DNA of 64,000 nt from Epiperipatus broadwayi (Eukaryota; Onychophora; Udeonychophora; Euonychophora; Peripatidae): NCBI GenBank assembly GCA_028023455.1, contig JAQFVV010012435.1, positions 1,116,001 to 1,180,000 on the forward strand, read 5' to 3'. Below are positions 33,250 to 45,200 of this stretch, one piece after another. The notes below the pieces were generated by a model. It saw nothing but the letters and a program-made list of their open reading frames with translations, did not search any database and had not been told where the DNA came from. How positions within the stretch are numbered: position 1 is the first letter of the stretch; the number at the start of each line of letters is the position of its first letter. The translations under genes and the position numbers were made by a program.

Positions 33250-33303
33250 TAAATTAATATATATATATATATGTGCAGAGCACACATATATATTAATTTA
33301 TTC
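33250..33303. repeat. Short near-perfect palindrome with (TA)n
   Basis: AAATAAATTAATATATATAT and its complement ATATATATTAATTTATT flank a GTGCAGAGCACAC centre. Confidence 0.8.
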
Positions 33304-33453
33304 TAATAGTACAATCATGTTTTTGAAGTATACCAATTCACCACTTCCTTTATTTTGCTGTAATATCTTATATAAATGCAGTTTATTTACTCTACTTTGA
33401 ATACTTTGTAGCAAAAACATTTTATTATACATATGTGCATATATAATCTTATG

Positions 33454-33480
33454 TTTCGACTATCCTGCAGTCTTCTTCAG
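33454..33480 (-). ncRNA. Hammerhead-like core, left arm
   Basis: Minus strand: CTGAAGA, A-GACT-GCAGGAT-AGTC, GAAA. The four-pair stem is intact. Downstream on the minus strand, ACATA and TATGT could form a short stem III closing on UA, but the loop would be long. Confidence 0.3.
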
Positions 33481-33563
33481 AGCCACATTTCTTTTTACAT
33501 TTTAAAAGTAAAAAAAACAAAAACATTTTTTTTTACTTTTAAAATATTAAAGTAAATGTGGCT

Positions 33564-33590
33564 CTGAAGAAAACTGTAGAACAGTCGAAA
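33564..33590 (+). ncRNA. Hammerhead-like core, right arm
   Basis: CTGAAGA, AA-ACTGT-AGA-ACAGT-C, GAAA. Five pairs are intact although several bases differ from the left arm. ATGTA-AGATTG-TACAT follows GAAA directly, a plausible stem III, but the next base is G where A, C or U is required for cleavage. Confidence 0.3.
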
Positions 33591-33704
33591 TGTAAGATTG
33601 TACATGCATTTATGTATAATAAAAAGTTTTTGCTAGAAAGAGTTCAAAATTGAGTAAATAAATTGCATTTATATTTGACATATAGTAATGGTAAAAGGTA
33701 ATTA

Positions 33705-33828
33705 TAATCAAATGGCTTTATTGCTCAAGAGTTCAGGAAAAGTTTAAGTGTCAGAACTGGAATTGGTCCAAAGAGTCTTACACTGAAGAGTCAGGTTCTC
33801 TACCATTGCACTAAACCATACAGAGTTA
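33705..33828 (-). mobile_element. tRNA-like SINE family G, best copy
   Basis: Minus strand: TATGGTTTAGTGCAATGGTA (box A GTGCAATGGTAGAGAACC), anticodon arm CCTGACTCTTCAG, box B GGACCAATTCCAGTTC, then TGACAC. The 3' end reads GAACTCTTGAGCAATAAAGC. The anticodon-arm region suggests a Glu- or Arg-like ancestor, not certain. This copy served as the reference for the other family G calls. Confidence 0.7.
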
Positions 33829-34169
33829 TAGTAAGGGTAATGGTGGTTTTTAGGAATATAAAATTGTAAGCACAAGCAGATCATTAATAATTAAAAAGAG
33901 ATGCTTAACCTTTAATAGAGTTTAAAGTTCATATCTGACAGTAAAAGAAAATTAATACCTTCTAATTTGATAAAGAATAATTAGTGATTATTTGGATATT
34001 TATTTAAAACATTTTATTTTAAAAAAATCACTGACTAGCCAGCAATTGTACATTTGTTTTTCTTACATCTCAACTGTATTAGCAGAGCATAAATACTTAT
34101 ATAGGCACACTAACAATAACCCAGAATATAAATCTGTTTTTGAGACCATGAAAAACGGGGGGGGGGAGG

Positions 34170-34265
34170 AGAATTTGGGCATTGCAACATGACATCTGGA
34201 TCACAATCTATGGACTTCGAATATCAGAACCTGATATTCTCTATTACTTTGTCATATGTATTTTA
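34170..34265 (-). mobile_element. tRNA-like SINE family G fragment
   Basis: CACAATCTATGGACTTCGAA, AACCTGATATTCTCTATTAC and the end CTTTGTCATATG match the head half of family G. Confidence 0.4.
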
Positions 34266-34585
34266 TCCAAAACCAGCTATAAAATAATATTTTTCATTTA
34301 AGCACTTTTTAATCTTATAACTTGTTCAAATATAATAAAATCCCAAATAATTTATCTTTTAAACCGACTGAATGTTCAGAGCAGATGCTTGGCAAATATG
34401 AGAGTCTCCCAGAGTTTTTATCTGTCAATAATAATATTAAATATAAAACTCAAACATGTTTGCTGTATGTAAGATCAAGATAAATAATATTAAATACTTA
34501 AAATATTAGTAACAGAAAGGTATTATTGAAATTTCATTTAAAGATATTTTCTAAAAAATTTAAAATATGATTGCAAGATCAAAAA
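34266..34585. other. AT-rich sequence, nothing recognised
   Basis: No feature was assigned. Confidence 0.5.
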
Positions 34586-34589
34586 TGTG

Positions 34590-35010
34590 ATTCTTCAGCT
34601 GATTTGTTGGGAAACTATATTACATCTTCATTACACTGGACATAAAAAAAACAAATGCACAACAGCAGACTGCTGAAAGGCATACTTAATAATGAACTTC
34701 AACATGGTTCTATGGGAGAGATAGACCAGCTTACATCACAAAGATTAACTCAAAGATATACTAAAGAAACATAATATTGATTGCTTTCATATGGCTGAAG
34801 CTAGAATACAATGGAGAGTCACAAGATGTTGAAATCTATCAGAAAGAAGAAATTACTGCAGAAGATAAAAGACAGCAAAAAAATTATCACACATACAGAA
34901 TAATGACTAAACACATTTTAGTTATAGACAAATTTGTGTCTCATGGACTAGTTTATTATAATCATTATAAGGTCATCTATAGTATGAGTTGATATATGAT
35001 GATGATGAAA
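34590..35010 (+). pseudogene. Second type of LINE C-terminal tail, decayed
   Basis: In broken frames it reads ELQHGS (around 34693), KDILKKHNIDCF (around 34753) and WRVTRC (around 34811), then SERRN. This layout, KD-x-LKK followed by an acidic/aromatic stretch, W-R and an ERR block, is typical of the C-terminus of another group of animal LINEs. It ends at (ATG)n near 34997-35008. The 71-codon frame 34777-34992 is out of register and not real. Confidence 0.6.
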
Positions 35011-35164
35011 ATATTCTTAGTTATAATTTTGACATTTTACGAATTTAAAAGTATAAGTTTATAAAAAGTTTAAAGACACTTGAAGGAATGTTTAATGTAA
35101 AAGAATTATTTAATAAAGTAAGAATTGAGATACAGGCTTATTATATACCTGTATCAATATATGT

Positions 35165-35560
35165 AATATATAGGGTATAAGAGCACAGACTTTCACACAA
35201 CTCACCACTTTCCACTTTATCTCATAACACTGATACACTTGAACACACATATATTGAAAAGATAAATAATCACCAATATATGTATTTCATGCTAAATCAG
35301 CAATCATCAGTTGGTCCAGATTATCATATCTACACATATATACAATAAGTCCTCAGATATATATTAAAGTAGTCAATCTTCATACTTTAATGGTCAGGCT
35401 TCAATCCATTTCACACTCCAACTCTTCAACCATTCATCCAGTTGAAAATCTGATGATGGAATGCTCAAAGGCCATCCTGAGGCCGAGATTCTCATCACAC
35501 CCATGTTGACCTAAAGTCAATCAGACACCTCATATACAGGACATAATCCATTTAATACAT
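35165..35560. mobile_element. Foldback family F, copy lacking one arm
   Basis: It begins ATATAGGGTATAAGAGCACA and carries AATCAGCAATCATCAGTTGG. It then continues into the unique core in the opposite orientation to the 27-kb copy (GGCCATCCTGAGGCCGAGAT, ACCCATGTTGACCTAAAGTC). It stops near CACCTCATATACAGG. Confidence 0.85.
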
Positions 35561-35615
35561 ATATGAGGGATGGGCAGATATCTTTATTATGTAATAATTG
35601 AGATATAGGTTTATT

Positions 35616-35640
35616 ATATATATATATATATATATATATA

Positions 35641-35684
<44 letters not shown>
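35616..35684. repeat. (TA)n microsatellite
   Basis: About 69 bp of nearly pure TA, broken once by ATAATAAATA. It joins directly to the GGGTATATGAGCACAGG start of the next family F copy, as in the 27- and 35.1-kb copies where TATATAGGGTATA begins the arm. The minus frame 35517-35726 is its translation. Confidence 0.95.
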
Positions 35685-35688
<4 letters not shown>

Positions 35689-35930
35689 TATGAGCACAGG
35701 ATTTCACACAACCCACCACTCTCCACTCTATCTCATAACACTGATACCCTTGAAGACATAGATGTCTAAAAGATAAATGATCACCAATATATGTATTTCA
35801 TGCTAAGCCAGTAATCATCAGTTGGTCCAGATTATCATCTCTACACATATATGCAATAAGTGCTCAGATATATAATAAGATAGCCAATCTTCATAAGGGA
35901 CAGGCTTCAATCCACTTCACACTAACCCAA
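35685..35930. mobile_element. Foldback family F, second partial copy
   Basis: It runs from GGGTATATGAGCACAGGATT through CCACTCTCCACTCTATCTC and CATCAGTTGGTCCAGATTAT to CAATCCACTTCACACTAAC. It is in the same orientation as the copy at 35.17 kb, giving a head-to-tail pair about 520 bp apart. Confidence 0.85.
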
Positions 35931-36340
35931 AATCTTATTATTAATTAGTACATATTGATAAATGGTACTTTTAAAGAATGATGACAGACACTTCTCTACC
36001 ATCCAGTTTCTTTTTATACTACTGAAGATAGTAAAGTAAAACCAAGAAGAAAAATTAATGATGGGATAGATAAAAAATGACACATCTTTTATTATTCATC
36101 TTTATTTACATGTTTTCACATTTCTAATGTATATATATATATCTTTTTCTTTCTTTTCATTATTGTTCTATGGTTTTTTTCTTAAAGTAATTGTAGTTTT
36201 AAATTAACTTTATTAAGTTTATTATATTCATTGGATATTATTTACAAGTCTTATCGAAACAAAAGAGATTTCAAGTAGAAAACAATAAAGTAGATGTTCA
36301 TATAATTGAACAATAATCAGCATATATTTAATGCATATTA
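35931..36340. other. AT-rich sequence, nothing recognised
   Basis: No feature was assigned. Confidence 0.5.
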
Positions 36341-36344
36341 ATTA

Positions 36345-38200
36345 GTATTTTCAATAGCCAAGTTCACTGGATTGTTGGTAATGAGATCAGATTCCTTGTA
36401 GTTAAAAAAGTATCTGCTGGTGTGTGGGTTTGATCTCTGGTCTTAATGTTATTTAATTTTTTTAGAAAGAATAATTTAGTATTGTGAGATGTGGGATTAA
36501 AATTTAGATAACATCTTATAAAACAGAATGTGAAAAGAATTAATGTAGTAATTTTTATATTGAGAAAAAAAATCACTTTGCATATGTTTTATGAGATTGT
36601 TGATTGTTAATATGTTTGAATGAGTAATGTTAGTGTTAAGAGTGCAACAAGAAAGAAGTGAGGAACAGTCCTAAGAAAATGTTCTAATGTTTCTGCATTT
36701 CTATGACAGATGACACATAATCAATCTATATTTGTGAAGTGTCACTTGTAGGAGAGAAAATAGTTAGTAGGAAAGGCTCTGACATTTGTTTTAATTAAGA
36801 AGTCCAGATATTTGGATTCCAGGTGCCAAAATCTGAACTTTTTTATAATGTATTTGTAATAAGAAAAAGAGACTATTATTTGGTGTGCTATTATTATTTT
36901 CAATATCATATGATTGTCAATAGTTAATTTTATTTAGAAATAGATTATGTGAGGAAGTAGTGTGTTTACTTATTAGAATTATTAAGGTTTTGATAAAATT
37001 ATTGTTAATGGGTTGTGGAGTGTCAGAAGGGTTAACAAGAATTACACTATTAGCACTTGGGAAGAAACTAATTAGTTTAGTAATTTCATTAATGGTTCTC
37101 TGAAGATAAAAGATAGAAATGCTATTAATGAGAGACTATTAAATTTAATATGTTTTTGCATATTTCTTATAGAGCTATTGATTTTTGATCCAGATTAGTT
37201 TGATGATAAGAGAGTATATATGTATATTTTTGAATGAAAAAGTAAATTTAATAATGTGTAAGAAATAATTAATTTTAGGAAATATGAAAATGTTAACATG
37301 ATATTTGCATATATTGAAAGGTATGCTTTGGATAATGTATTGCTGGATCTTTGTACTGAAACAGTAAGTGGATTTTGAATAGCAGTTTTTATTGCATTGT
37401 ATGAGAGGTGCATTGGTAAACCTAAAAATTTATGAGAAGGAGAGGAAAAGTTGAAAGGAATGGTATCACCTGTAAGAATATTCCAAGTAGAAGATTTATT
37501 TTTATTAATATGGACTGAAAATTGTTAGTATAGTTATTAAGTACAGGGTCAAGTAAGAGAAGGAATTTCTTTGAGGGGAGAAAAATAACTAAGTCATCCA
37601 TAAGGGAATGTGATTAAAGGTTGGTTAATTATGGGAATATGTATTTCTGGAGTTTGATGTAAGTTGTGAAGAGAAGACAGCTACAAGGGGAATCTTGAGG
37701 AACAGAATTATGTTGATGCAATCCATGGAGTATTTTTTTCTTGAGTGTGATGCAAATTTCTCTATTTATAAGTAGATTTTCCAGTATGTAGAGGTATGGT
37801 ATTGGTATATTATATTCTTGAAGTAGTTGGAGTCATTTAGATATAGGAACTGAGTCAAATGCAAACCTTATATCCAATTGCACTGCAATGATCTCTGTAT
37901 TTCTACATTTGGATATTATGTTGGACATCATGGAATTACTAAAGTAATTGTATTGCAGCTTTTATTTTATCTTTATCATATTCACAACTTGACAGACAAT
38001 TTGTATTCCATATTGTTAAAAAGAACATTCCAATTTTTATTCATACTTTTAACCCAGTTATATTTTTATTATCAAAAATCAGATTCCATCATACTTTTTA
38101 CAAAGATTTTAGTGATTAAATAAGAACCAAATTATTATAAAGGTTGGATTTTTTTAAGTCTTATTATTTAATCTGAGATTAAAAGATAAGATTTTTTATC
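36345..38200 (-). pseudogene. Long non-LTR retrotransposon remnant with reverse transcriptase motifs
   Basis: Minus-strand translations in broken frames give, in order: NTEIIAVQLDIRFAFDSV (RT motif A; 37850-37910), SVPQDSPCSCLLFTTYI (motif B), MDDLVIFLPSKK (motif C, with MDD in place of the usual YADD or FADD), then SHKFLGLPMHLSYNAI near 37400-37440. Near 36690-36730 it gives CVICHRNAETLEHF, the C-x2-C-x-H zinc knuckle found at the C-terminus of many LINEs. The order and spacing are right for one element. Frameshifts and stops make it dead. The endonuclease part upstream (beyond about 38200) could not be recognised. It is a different lineage from the 28-kb LINE. Confidence 0.75.
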
Positions 38201-39270
38201 TGCAAATATTTCAGTTATTTAAAGTTTGTCTCTTCTTTATATAAATATGTAATGAGCAAATTGAATCAATGTTGATTTTGTACAGTAACTTAATATAAAC
38301 ATTAAATAGCATAATGGTGCCTATAGTTTATGAAGATTTTTTAAATGTTCTAAATATTTCAGTTTTTATTATGTTTTGTGTATTTATTTTCTCTTTTATT
38401 ATTTATATTATTTAGATTTGAGACAATTTAGTTAATATATCATAATTGATTGCTAATGAGTTGTTAGGTGTGGCATTAAGTATAGTATTTCATTCTATTT
38501 ATTATCTTTCTCTTTCCACATGTCTAAATATAATCTTTTGTAATAATAGATTAAACACAATATTAACCCATGTTATTAAGAGTAATCTTGGATTTTAGTC
38601 TACATTATTTTCCTTCTTTAGTTAAGTTTTAAATCAAAATTAATTAGTAGGTATAAATTCCTTGAATTGTGATGCAAATACTTTATAGACAGCTTTCTTA
38701 GCTTTACTAGTTGGTGAATATTTTACTTGAAGAAAAAGTTCTCACATTTTTGGATATTCAATTAAATATTATTATGACAATAAATTTTGCCACACTCAAA
38801 TCTAATTCTTTGTAGTGAATTTCTGTTTTTCTCATGCATTCCCCTACCAAATATTAGAAAAGAACTTCCTTCATAGAAAATATATAGGAAATTGTTAAGC
38901 AGATTGAACCTGTATTAACTCAAAATATTGTAAATCAAATCCTCTATTTAGATGCTCTAACAAGATTCTACAATTGAATGCTTATGGGATAAAAAAATGA
39001 AATTCTTATAACATCACAAATTTCTTTTTCTAGATCCAGCAATAAATTTCGGTGGATTTCATTTTCATAGCTATATCTGAAGTGTCTTCAACAGATTCAA
39101 AACAATTGATGGTTGATGTCCTTTATAAATGGAATTTATCAGTAGCTGATCTATGTAAATATGAGCAAACACAAATTATGAACCAATCTGATGAACTATT
39201 TTATGATTAGAATATATTTTATTAATAGTTAAGCTGGCCTAAAAATCCATATATTAAATAAATAAATCTC
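38201..39270. other. AT-rich sequence, perhaps further decayed LINE
   Basis: This is where the 5' part of the preceding LINE would lie, but I could not follow a reading frame. Confidence 0.4.
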
Positions 39271-39274
39271 CAAA

Positions 39275-39552
39275 TATATATATAACCATTAGAAACCAGT
39301 CAACATTTAGACAATTCCAATATAGATAACAATCAAGAATTTCAAACTGTTGTTAAGGCAGAAGTGGAATCCCACCTCCATTAATGGTCTCATATATTTA
39401 TAAAGACACTAAAGATTGCAACTTGACTACAGAGATTGAAATTATTGATTGGAAGAAGTTTAAATAAACCTTCTTAAAAAAATAAATATAACCTGTTCTG
39501 AATGCAGACTAATAAATAGTCAATTATAACATTACAAATTGCAACCATAGTA

Positions 39553-39563
<11 letters not shown>
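39275..39563. repeat. Interspersed repeat X, copy 2
   Basis: Homologous to 26205-26485 along its length, with an insertion of AGAAGTGGAATCCCACCTCC near 39361. It runs straight into the (TAA)n tract, whereas copy 1 continues with other AT-rich sequence. Confidence 0.75.
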
Positions 39564-39929
<366 letters not shown>

Positions 39930-40036
39930 TATGTATAAGCCAGAAGGACTTTCCAAGCAACTGAACATCCACTTGGTGTTTTGCTGAAGGTTTGTGATAA
40001 TGGTATTTTAGTTGTATTTTTATATTGGACTATTTC
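39930..40036. other. Unassigned flank of the microsatellite
   Basis: AGCCAGAAGGACTTTCCAAG and TTGGTGTTTTGCTGAAGG are more complex than the surroundings but match nothing else in the window. Confidence 0.3.
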
Positions 40037-40202
40037 CATAATCTAATATTAAGTATTGAATGTCTTTAGAAAAATTTAATTATATTTAAATATTCCAATT
40101 ACATTCAACTGTTAATAATAGCATATGCGTAATTGGAATATTTAAATAAAGATAAATTTTTCTAAAGGCATTCAATACTTACTATTAGATGATGGGCTAG
40201 TC
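40037..40202. mobile_element. Palindromic element (about 165 bp)
   Basis: The left arm runs CATAATCTAATATTAAGTAT, TGAATGTCTTTAGAAAAATT, then TTTAAATATTCCAATTAC. The right arm is the complement, from GTAATTGGAATATTTAAATA to CAATACTTACTATTAGATGA. It is closely related to the hairpin at 16.5 kb. Confidence 0.9.
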
Positions 40203-40324
40203 CAATCCTTAAATGCAACGAACATCCATTTATTAATCTATTTACTGATATTAACTAAATATTGCAGTAAATTATTTTGAATTTTTTTTTTTTTTGTAAT
40301 TTCTTTCTATATCATTGATTTTAT

Positions 40325-40550
40325 TGAAATTATTAACAAATTGAAGTGGATCTACACTGCATATATTACTAAAAAAAGATGACAATACATGGCAAATGAA
40401 GTCTTAAATTGGATTCCAAGAGGTTGTAGAAAGTAACTATATGTGAGATGGGTTGATAAAATAAGGGAGTTTGCTGGTGGAAAGTAGATTAAACTTGGGA
40501 AAGACCTTAATCCAGTTGTGGATCAATTATGTTTGAAAATAAAAATGATA
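40325..40550 (+). pseudogene. LINE C-terminal tail, decayed
   Basis: Plus strand, with stops: NEVLNWIPRGCRK, then VRWVDKIREFAGGK and LGKDLNP. These align with the WIPRDYKR and RWTDEIRKCAG segments of the 28-kb copy. The 3' end reads GAAAATAAAAATGATA, so the ATG tail is degenerate. Confidence 0.7.
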
Positions 40551-41950
40551 TATATTGTGATAAGATGTTGGAAATCACCATCATTTACAAAATGTATTAT
40601 ATTTCTGGCTCTAAGCTTAGATATGACAAGCTTTGGAATTATAGTAAACTAGAGCCAGAGGTTTAAAATAATAAACTGTATATACATTGATTGGCAGTTG
40701 CTTCTGTGGGTCATCATATTGTATTATTGAACAATAATTTAAAGTATGTTTGATTACCCCAGATTAGTTTTATGTTTCATTTTGATTTATAAATAGATTT
40801 AGTAATGCCACAAAAGTGAGATACATATTTATTGTTTCTATTGGTTCTTGACTCGTTTTCTTAATAAGAAATTCCATTCATAAATAAAGACCAATCTTGC
40901 GTCATTTTAAAGAGAATAAAAAGATCTATTTAGTAGTACATATTTTATTAATAAGACATTAAAAACTGAAAAAGTATACTATTTCAAAATTAAGTCGCTT
41001 TGAATTTTATATATATATTTATGTTAATTCAAATGAATGTGTTTTGTAAGATAATCCAGACAATAATTATCAAAGCTTATTATGATTTTAAAATATAATA
41101 GTTTAAATTCTGGATTGTAACTAATTAAATACTGAGGCAACAAGATTATATGTCAGGATAGAAATAGTTTTGTTTCAGAGAGGGTATTAATGAGTTAATG
41201 AGTTGAGCACTGGATAGCTAAGTATAGAGGGTTTTTTTTTTTTTTAAGCAAAAAAGCAGCATTCATATCTAGAGGAACTTATAAACTGTTCAATAGTCGG
41301 CAGTATAAAATTATTTGTGTGTGTGTGTGCGCACTACAATTAATTTGACTATGCTTAATATCAAGTCTTCATGTTTTTCATTCCTTCTAACATGTGTCAA
41401 AGCATTCTAACTAGAAGCCAGTTATTACCTCCATGCAATTCTGAAGTAATACATTAAAGGCCTTGGTTGACTGAAAAACATGTGCTCTGCAGTTTACCAA
41501 TGCATTGTTTGGAAAGTAATACTGCATATTTAATATATATATATATCAAAAGAAACACTGTTTGCTAAACAAAAAATGGGTAAATGCCAAGAAGAATATT
41601 ATTTGGTTGAAAAGAAGATTCTGAAGTTAATTACTTTAGAGTAACCTAATGGACTGTGTATGGGCCCAATAAATATCAGTACGCTTACAAACTACTACAG
41701 AATTCATGGTAAAGTATCTAAATAAGTGTATTACACATTTGTCATTAATATTTATTATTTATTTCATATAAGTATAAAATTTATCTCATGTGTATTTACT
41801 GTCATTAATATTTGATTTTATTATTTATTTTATATGAGTATCTCAGTTGTATCATATTATACTGGCATTGTGTTAGAAATTAATATATTAAATTGTTAGT
41901 TAATATTTTATCTTACTTTCACCCATTTATATGTCTGAAAACTTCAGAGT
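40551..41950. other. AT-rich sequence with one small hairpin
   Basis: CTGGCTCTA at 40604-40612 and TAGAGCCAG near 40648-40656 form a small hairpin. A GTGTGTGTGTGTGC run lies at 41316-41329. Nothing else was assigned. Confidence 0.5.
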
Positions 41951-41959
41951 TTCTACTTA

Positions 41960-42235
41960 AATATTATATATGAAATAAGTGCTGGGTTTTGAATTGATAT
42001 TTTAGATCTAGTGCCTGAATATTCTAGCTCTTTACTGAGATGAGCCATAAGCTCAAAAAAAATTGGTTTGGAGATAGGAATGTTCCGGATAGAGATTTTA
42101 AATATTTTCTCTTAATGCACTTATCAATTAAGAGCTGTTTAAGCTATTGGTAAGCTCTCTGTATTACATTTTTGTAAATACAAGCTTATAAACATAATGT
42201 CAAGTTATATATGACTTGCTTTTTTTGATTATTAT
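41960..42235 (+). mobile_element. Decayed foldback family H half-unit
   Basis: AAGTGCTGGGTTTTGAATTG, ATTCTAGCTCTTTACTGAG and GTAAGCTCTCTGTATTACAT lead to TTTTTGTAAATACAAGCTTA, followed by TCAAGTTATATATGACTTG. The last parts reproduce the junction that the Tc1-like element interrupts at 16.1-17.46 kb, without any insertion. Confidence 0.7.
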
Positions 42236-45200
42236 ATTTATTTATCTATATTATTTTTATTTATACTCATTTCTCAAACAAGGAATGTCAATCAATGTAT
42301 GTGTAATTTTATGATTCTTTTTATTGAGTTGTTGTTGTTTTTTTCTTTAGTTGTTAAATAAATTTTGGTATTAAAAATATTTAGTTGTTTGCTTTTTCAT
42401 TGTCTGTCTTATTTCACAAATTGGTTTGGTATTCGAATAGGTCATCAGCATTAAATAGACTGTTAACCAAGTCAATTCTCTAAAGTACATTACTGCCCAG
42501 GTATATTGTTAGGGTTGTAAATCTGGGATATTTCTTATTTATGCTTATTGGTAACTCTTCTGTGATGGAAGATCTTGCTCCATGGCTCTAGTCCATACGT
42601 CCCTAAATTAAGTTGCTGGTGTTGAGCAATCTTGGGGCTGACAATCAGAAAAGTGTTTGTCAGATCATGAAATATAGTTTATGTTTGTAATAAATATATG
42701 GAAAAAGTTATAGATGGAATAGACGCTTCTCAATCCTAAATGCGACTACTTGAAAATTATCAATAATAGGTAAAAGTTTGTGTTTAACCTTAGTACTTCC
42801 CTGGACACATATAGCGCATTAACAAATAACATCAACACTCTACCCGTTACAATATATATATATAAAGAGAAAACGAAAATTATATATATTTCAAATTTAA
42901 ATTCTTTGCATTATTAAGTAATTTATTTTAATTAAGCAATTAAGATGATAACATAGCAATAGAATGCTACGATAATTTTATAGTTCTATATTTTGCTTTT
43001 ATATATCAAGTTAATATTTATATTTTTTTTTAAAATGCTTTGATAAATGTCATGCAAACAATGAATTAATTTTACTGAGCATTCATTAAGTCCTTCATGT
43101 ATAAAGATAATAATCAATAATATAGTCTTCTCTCTGAATAAAACCAGGTGTTAGGTACTTCTCGTAAGAAACACTCCACTGAATAATTAACCTTTATTAG
43201 CAAACCCATAGTTAATTGATTTATAATGTATTATTCACAGAAATAACAAAAACTATTGAAAATGGAAACGATTTTTTTTTAATGGACTTTCAGAATTAAA
43301 ACATTTTAAAATTTTTATTTGTGTTTATAGATTTTTATCCTCGAACCAGGTGTTTTATTCATTCATGGCGAGAATTAGTTATTAAAATTAAAAACCAGCT
43401 AAAGAAATTAGGTCATTCAAAGTAAGCAAAATCCTGGAAAATGATTTTTAAGTTGCAGTTAATTACATTCTACATTAATCAAAGACAAAATATTTTAATA
43501 AAATGTCATTTGTTTTAAAAAGAAAAAAAAACGTTATTTAAAGTTGAAGCTAATAATATATGGCTTTCATTCGAAGTACAGTAATATATTTTGCTGCCGA
43601 ATAATTTACTATAGCGCTTGACTATTATTAATTAACCAATTGTATGATCAGTTGTTTAGATGAATTTTATTCCATAATGACATTCTACCGTGACCACAAT
43701 CTTGGGTTCCCCAATTTCAAACAAAAATTTAAATCCCAAGGGCTTATAAATTATCTTTCAGGTAGTTGATTCATAACCAAATCAGATAATGTCTTCTTGT
43801 ATTGACTGGCAAAATAGAAAAAGACATCGGTGTAATGCATATTAATCATATAGATATCAATGTATTGATTGTTTTTAAAATGTTTATAAAATGATAAGAC
43901 TTCCCTCAATATTCTGAATCATATGACATATGAATACTAATGTTACCAATTCTATTCTGACACTGTAATAAATTAAATGTTGATAATTAATTTATATACT
44001 CTTACAAAATACATGTATATGCACTTTACTATATATGCAACTTTGAAGTATATTTCATAAATTGAAATAAAAATTCCACAGGAAAAAAAAATATTACTCA
44101 TCAAACTTATGTTTTCAGTACAGATGTGATAATAGTTTTATTTTACTCCATCCAGCATTAAACCAACACTTTCAACTTACATATAGCTATTAACCTAATA
44201 TGTCACAAAAATGATGATATAATTTACATACTCAAGTTGTTTTTTATTTGTTAATAAAATGTAAAACAATATATTTGGTCATGCCAATTTCTTCTTGGGC
44301 TGATTTGACTATATCATAAAACTTCAAAATTTAGAGAACTCATTAATTTAAAATCTAGTAATGTTTGCACTTTCCAGTTTTGTAATAGAAATAAAGAAAA
44401 CATTACTTATTTATTTCAAATCTACAAGGATTTAAAAAGCTCAATGCATTTATTTAAGGAAATCAATTACAAACCCTAACTCTTACATATTAAAAACTAG
44501 AAAAATATTTAAATACTAAACCCACTAATCATTTCTCTTTGAAAAACTAAAAAATCTAATATATTTAAGATAAATAACAAAAAATAAAAATTGCATTAAA
44601 CATATACTAGCTAAAATATATAACAGATTATTGTACAAATTAATATGCCCTATTTGTTGTATGTGGAAAACATTGGATAGTTACGATTTTACTCAACTAA
44701 TGAAATTATTCCTCTACACTCAAGAACATTCTGTTAACAATTTCATATATCTTACAAGTTCAATAATACATGGGACTTACTGGCAAGGCAGTTTTCTTTT
44801 TATCCACCCCCTCAATTATTTTAATATAAATTTATTTTTAAATAAATATTTTAGCATATCTTAACTTTTGTTTAATCTATTAAACAATTTTCATAGTAGC
44901 TATCAATTAATGCTATGGTTGACCATGATTGTTTTTATCAGTATAAATCCATTTTGAATAATTGAAGATAAAAATTTTAATTTTAAAATCTTTTGCAAAA
45001 ATGTATTACTTTTAATTAATATACCTAGATATCATGAGCTACTAAAATTAAAATACAATAGTGAGAGTTTAGAATTAGTTAGAGTGATAAAAGTGTATTT
45101 CTGCACATTTGTAGAGATGAAAGTACGTCACTATACTTGTATAGCAATATTCTGTACTTATATAGTAAAACTAAAAGTATAAAGTTATATATATATATAT

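Larger units (their letters stand above)
33345..33695. mobile_element. Foldback element, P-related
   Basis: The left arm includes TATAAATGCAGTTTATTTAC, GTAGCAAAAACATTTTATTA and the core GTTTCGACTATCCTGCAGTC. The right arm repeats these as complements (TAATAAAAAGTTTTTGCTAG, TAAATAAATTGCATTTATA). The centre is an A/T run of about 60 bp around 33500-33545. The arm ends are unlike family P, but the core region matches it. Confidence 0.85.

Noticed and set aside
35517-35726. 69-codon minus-strand frame
   Set aside because: It is a translation of (TA)n plus a family F arm.
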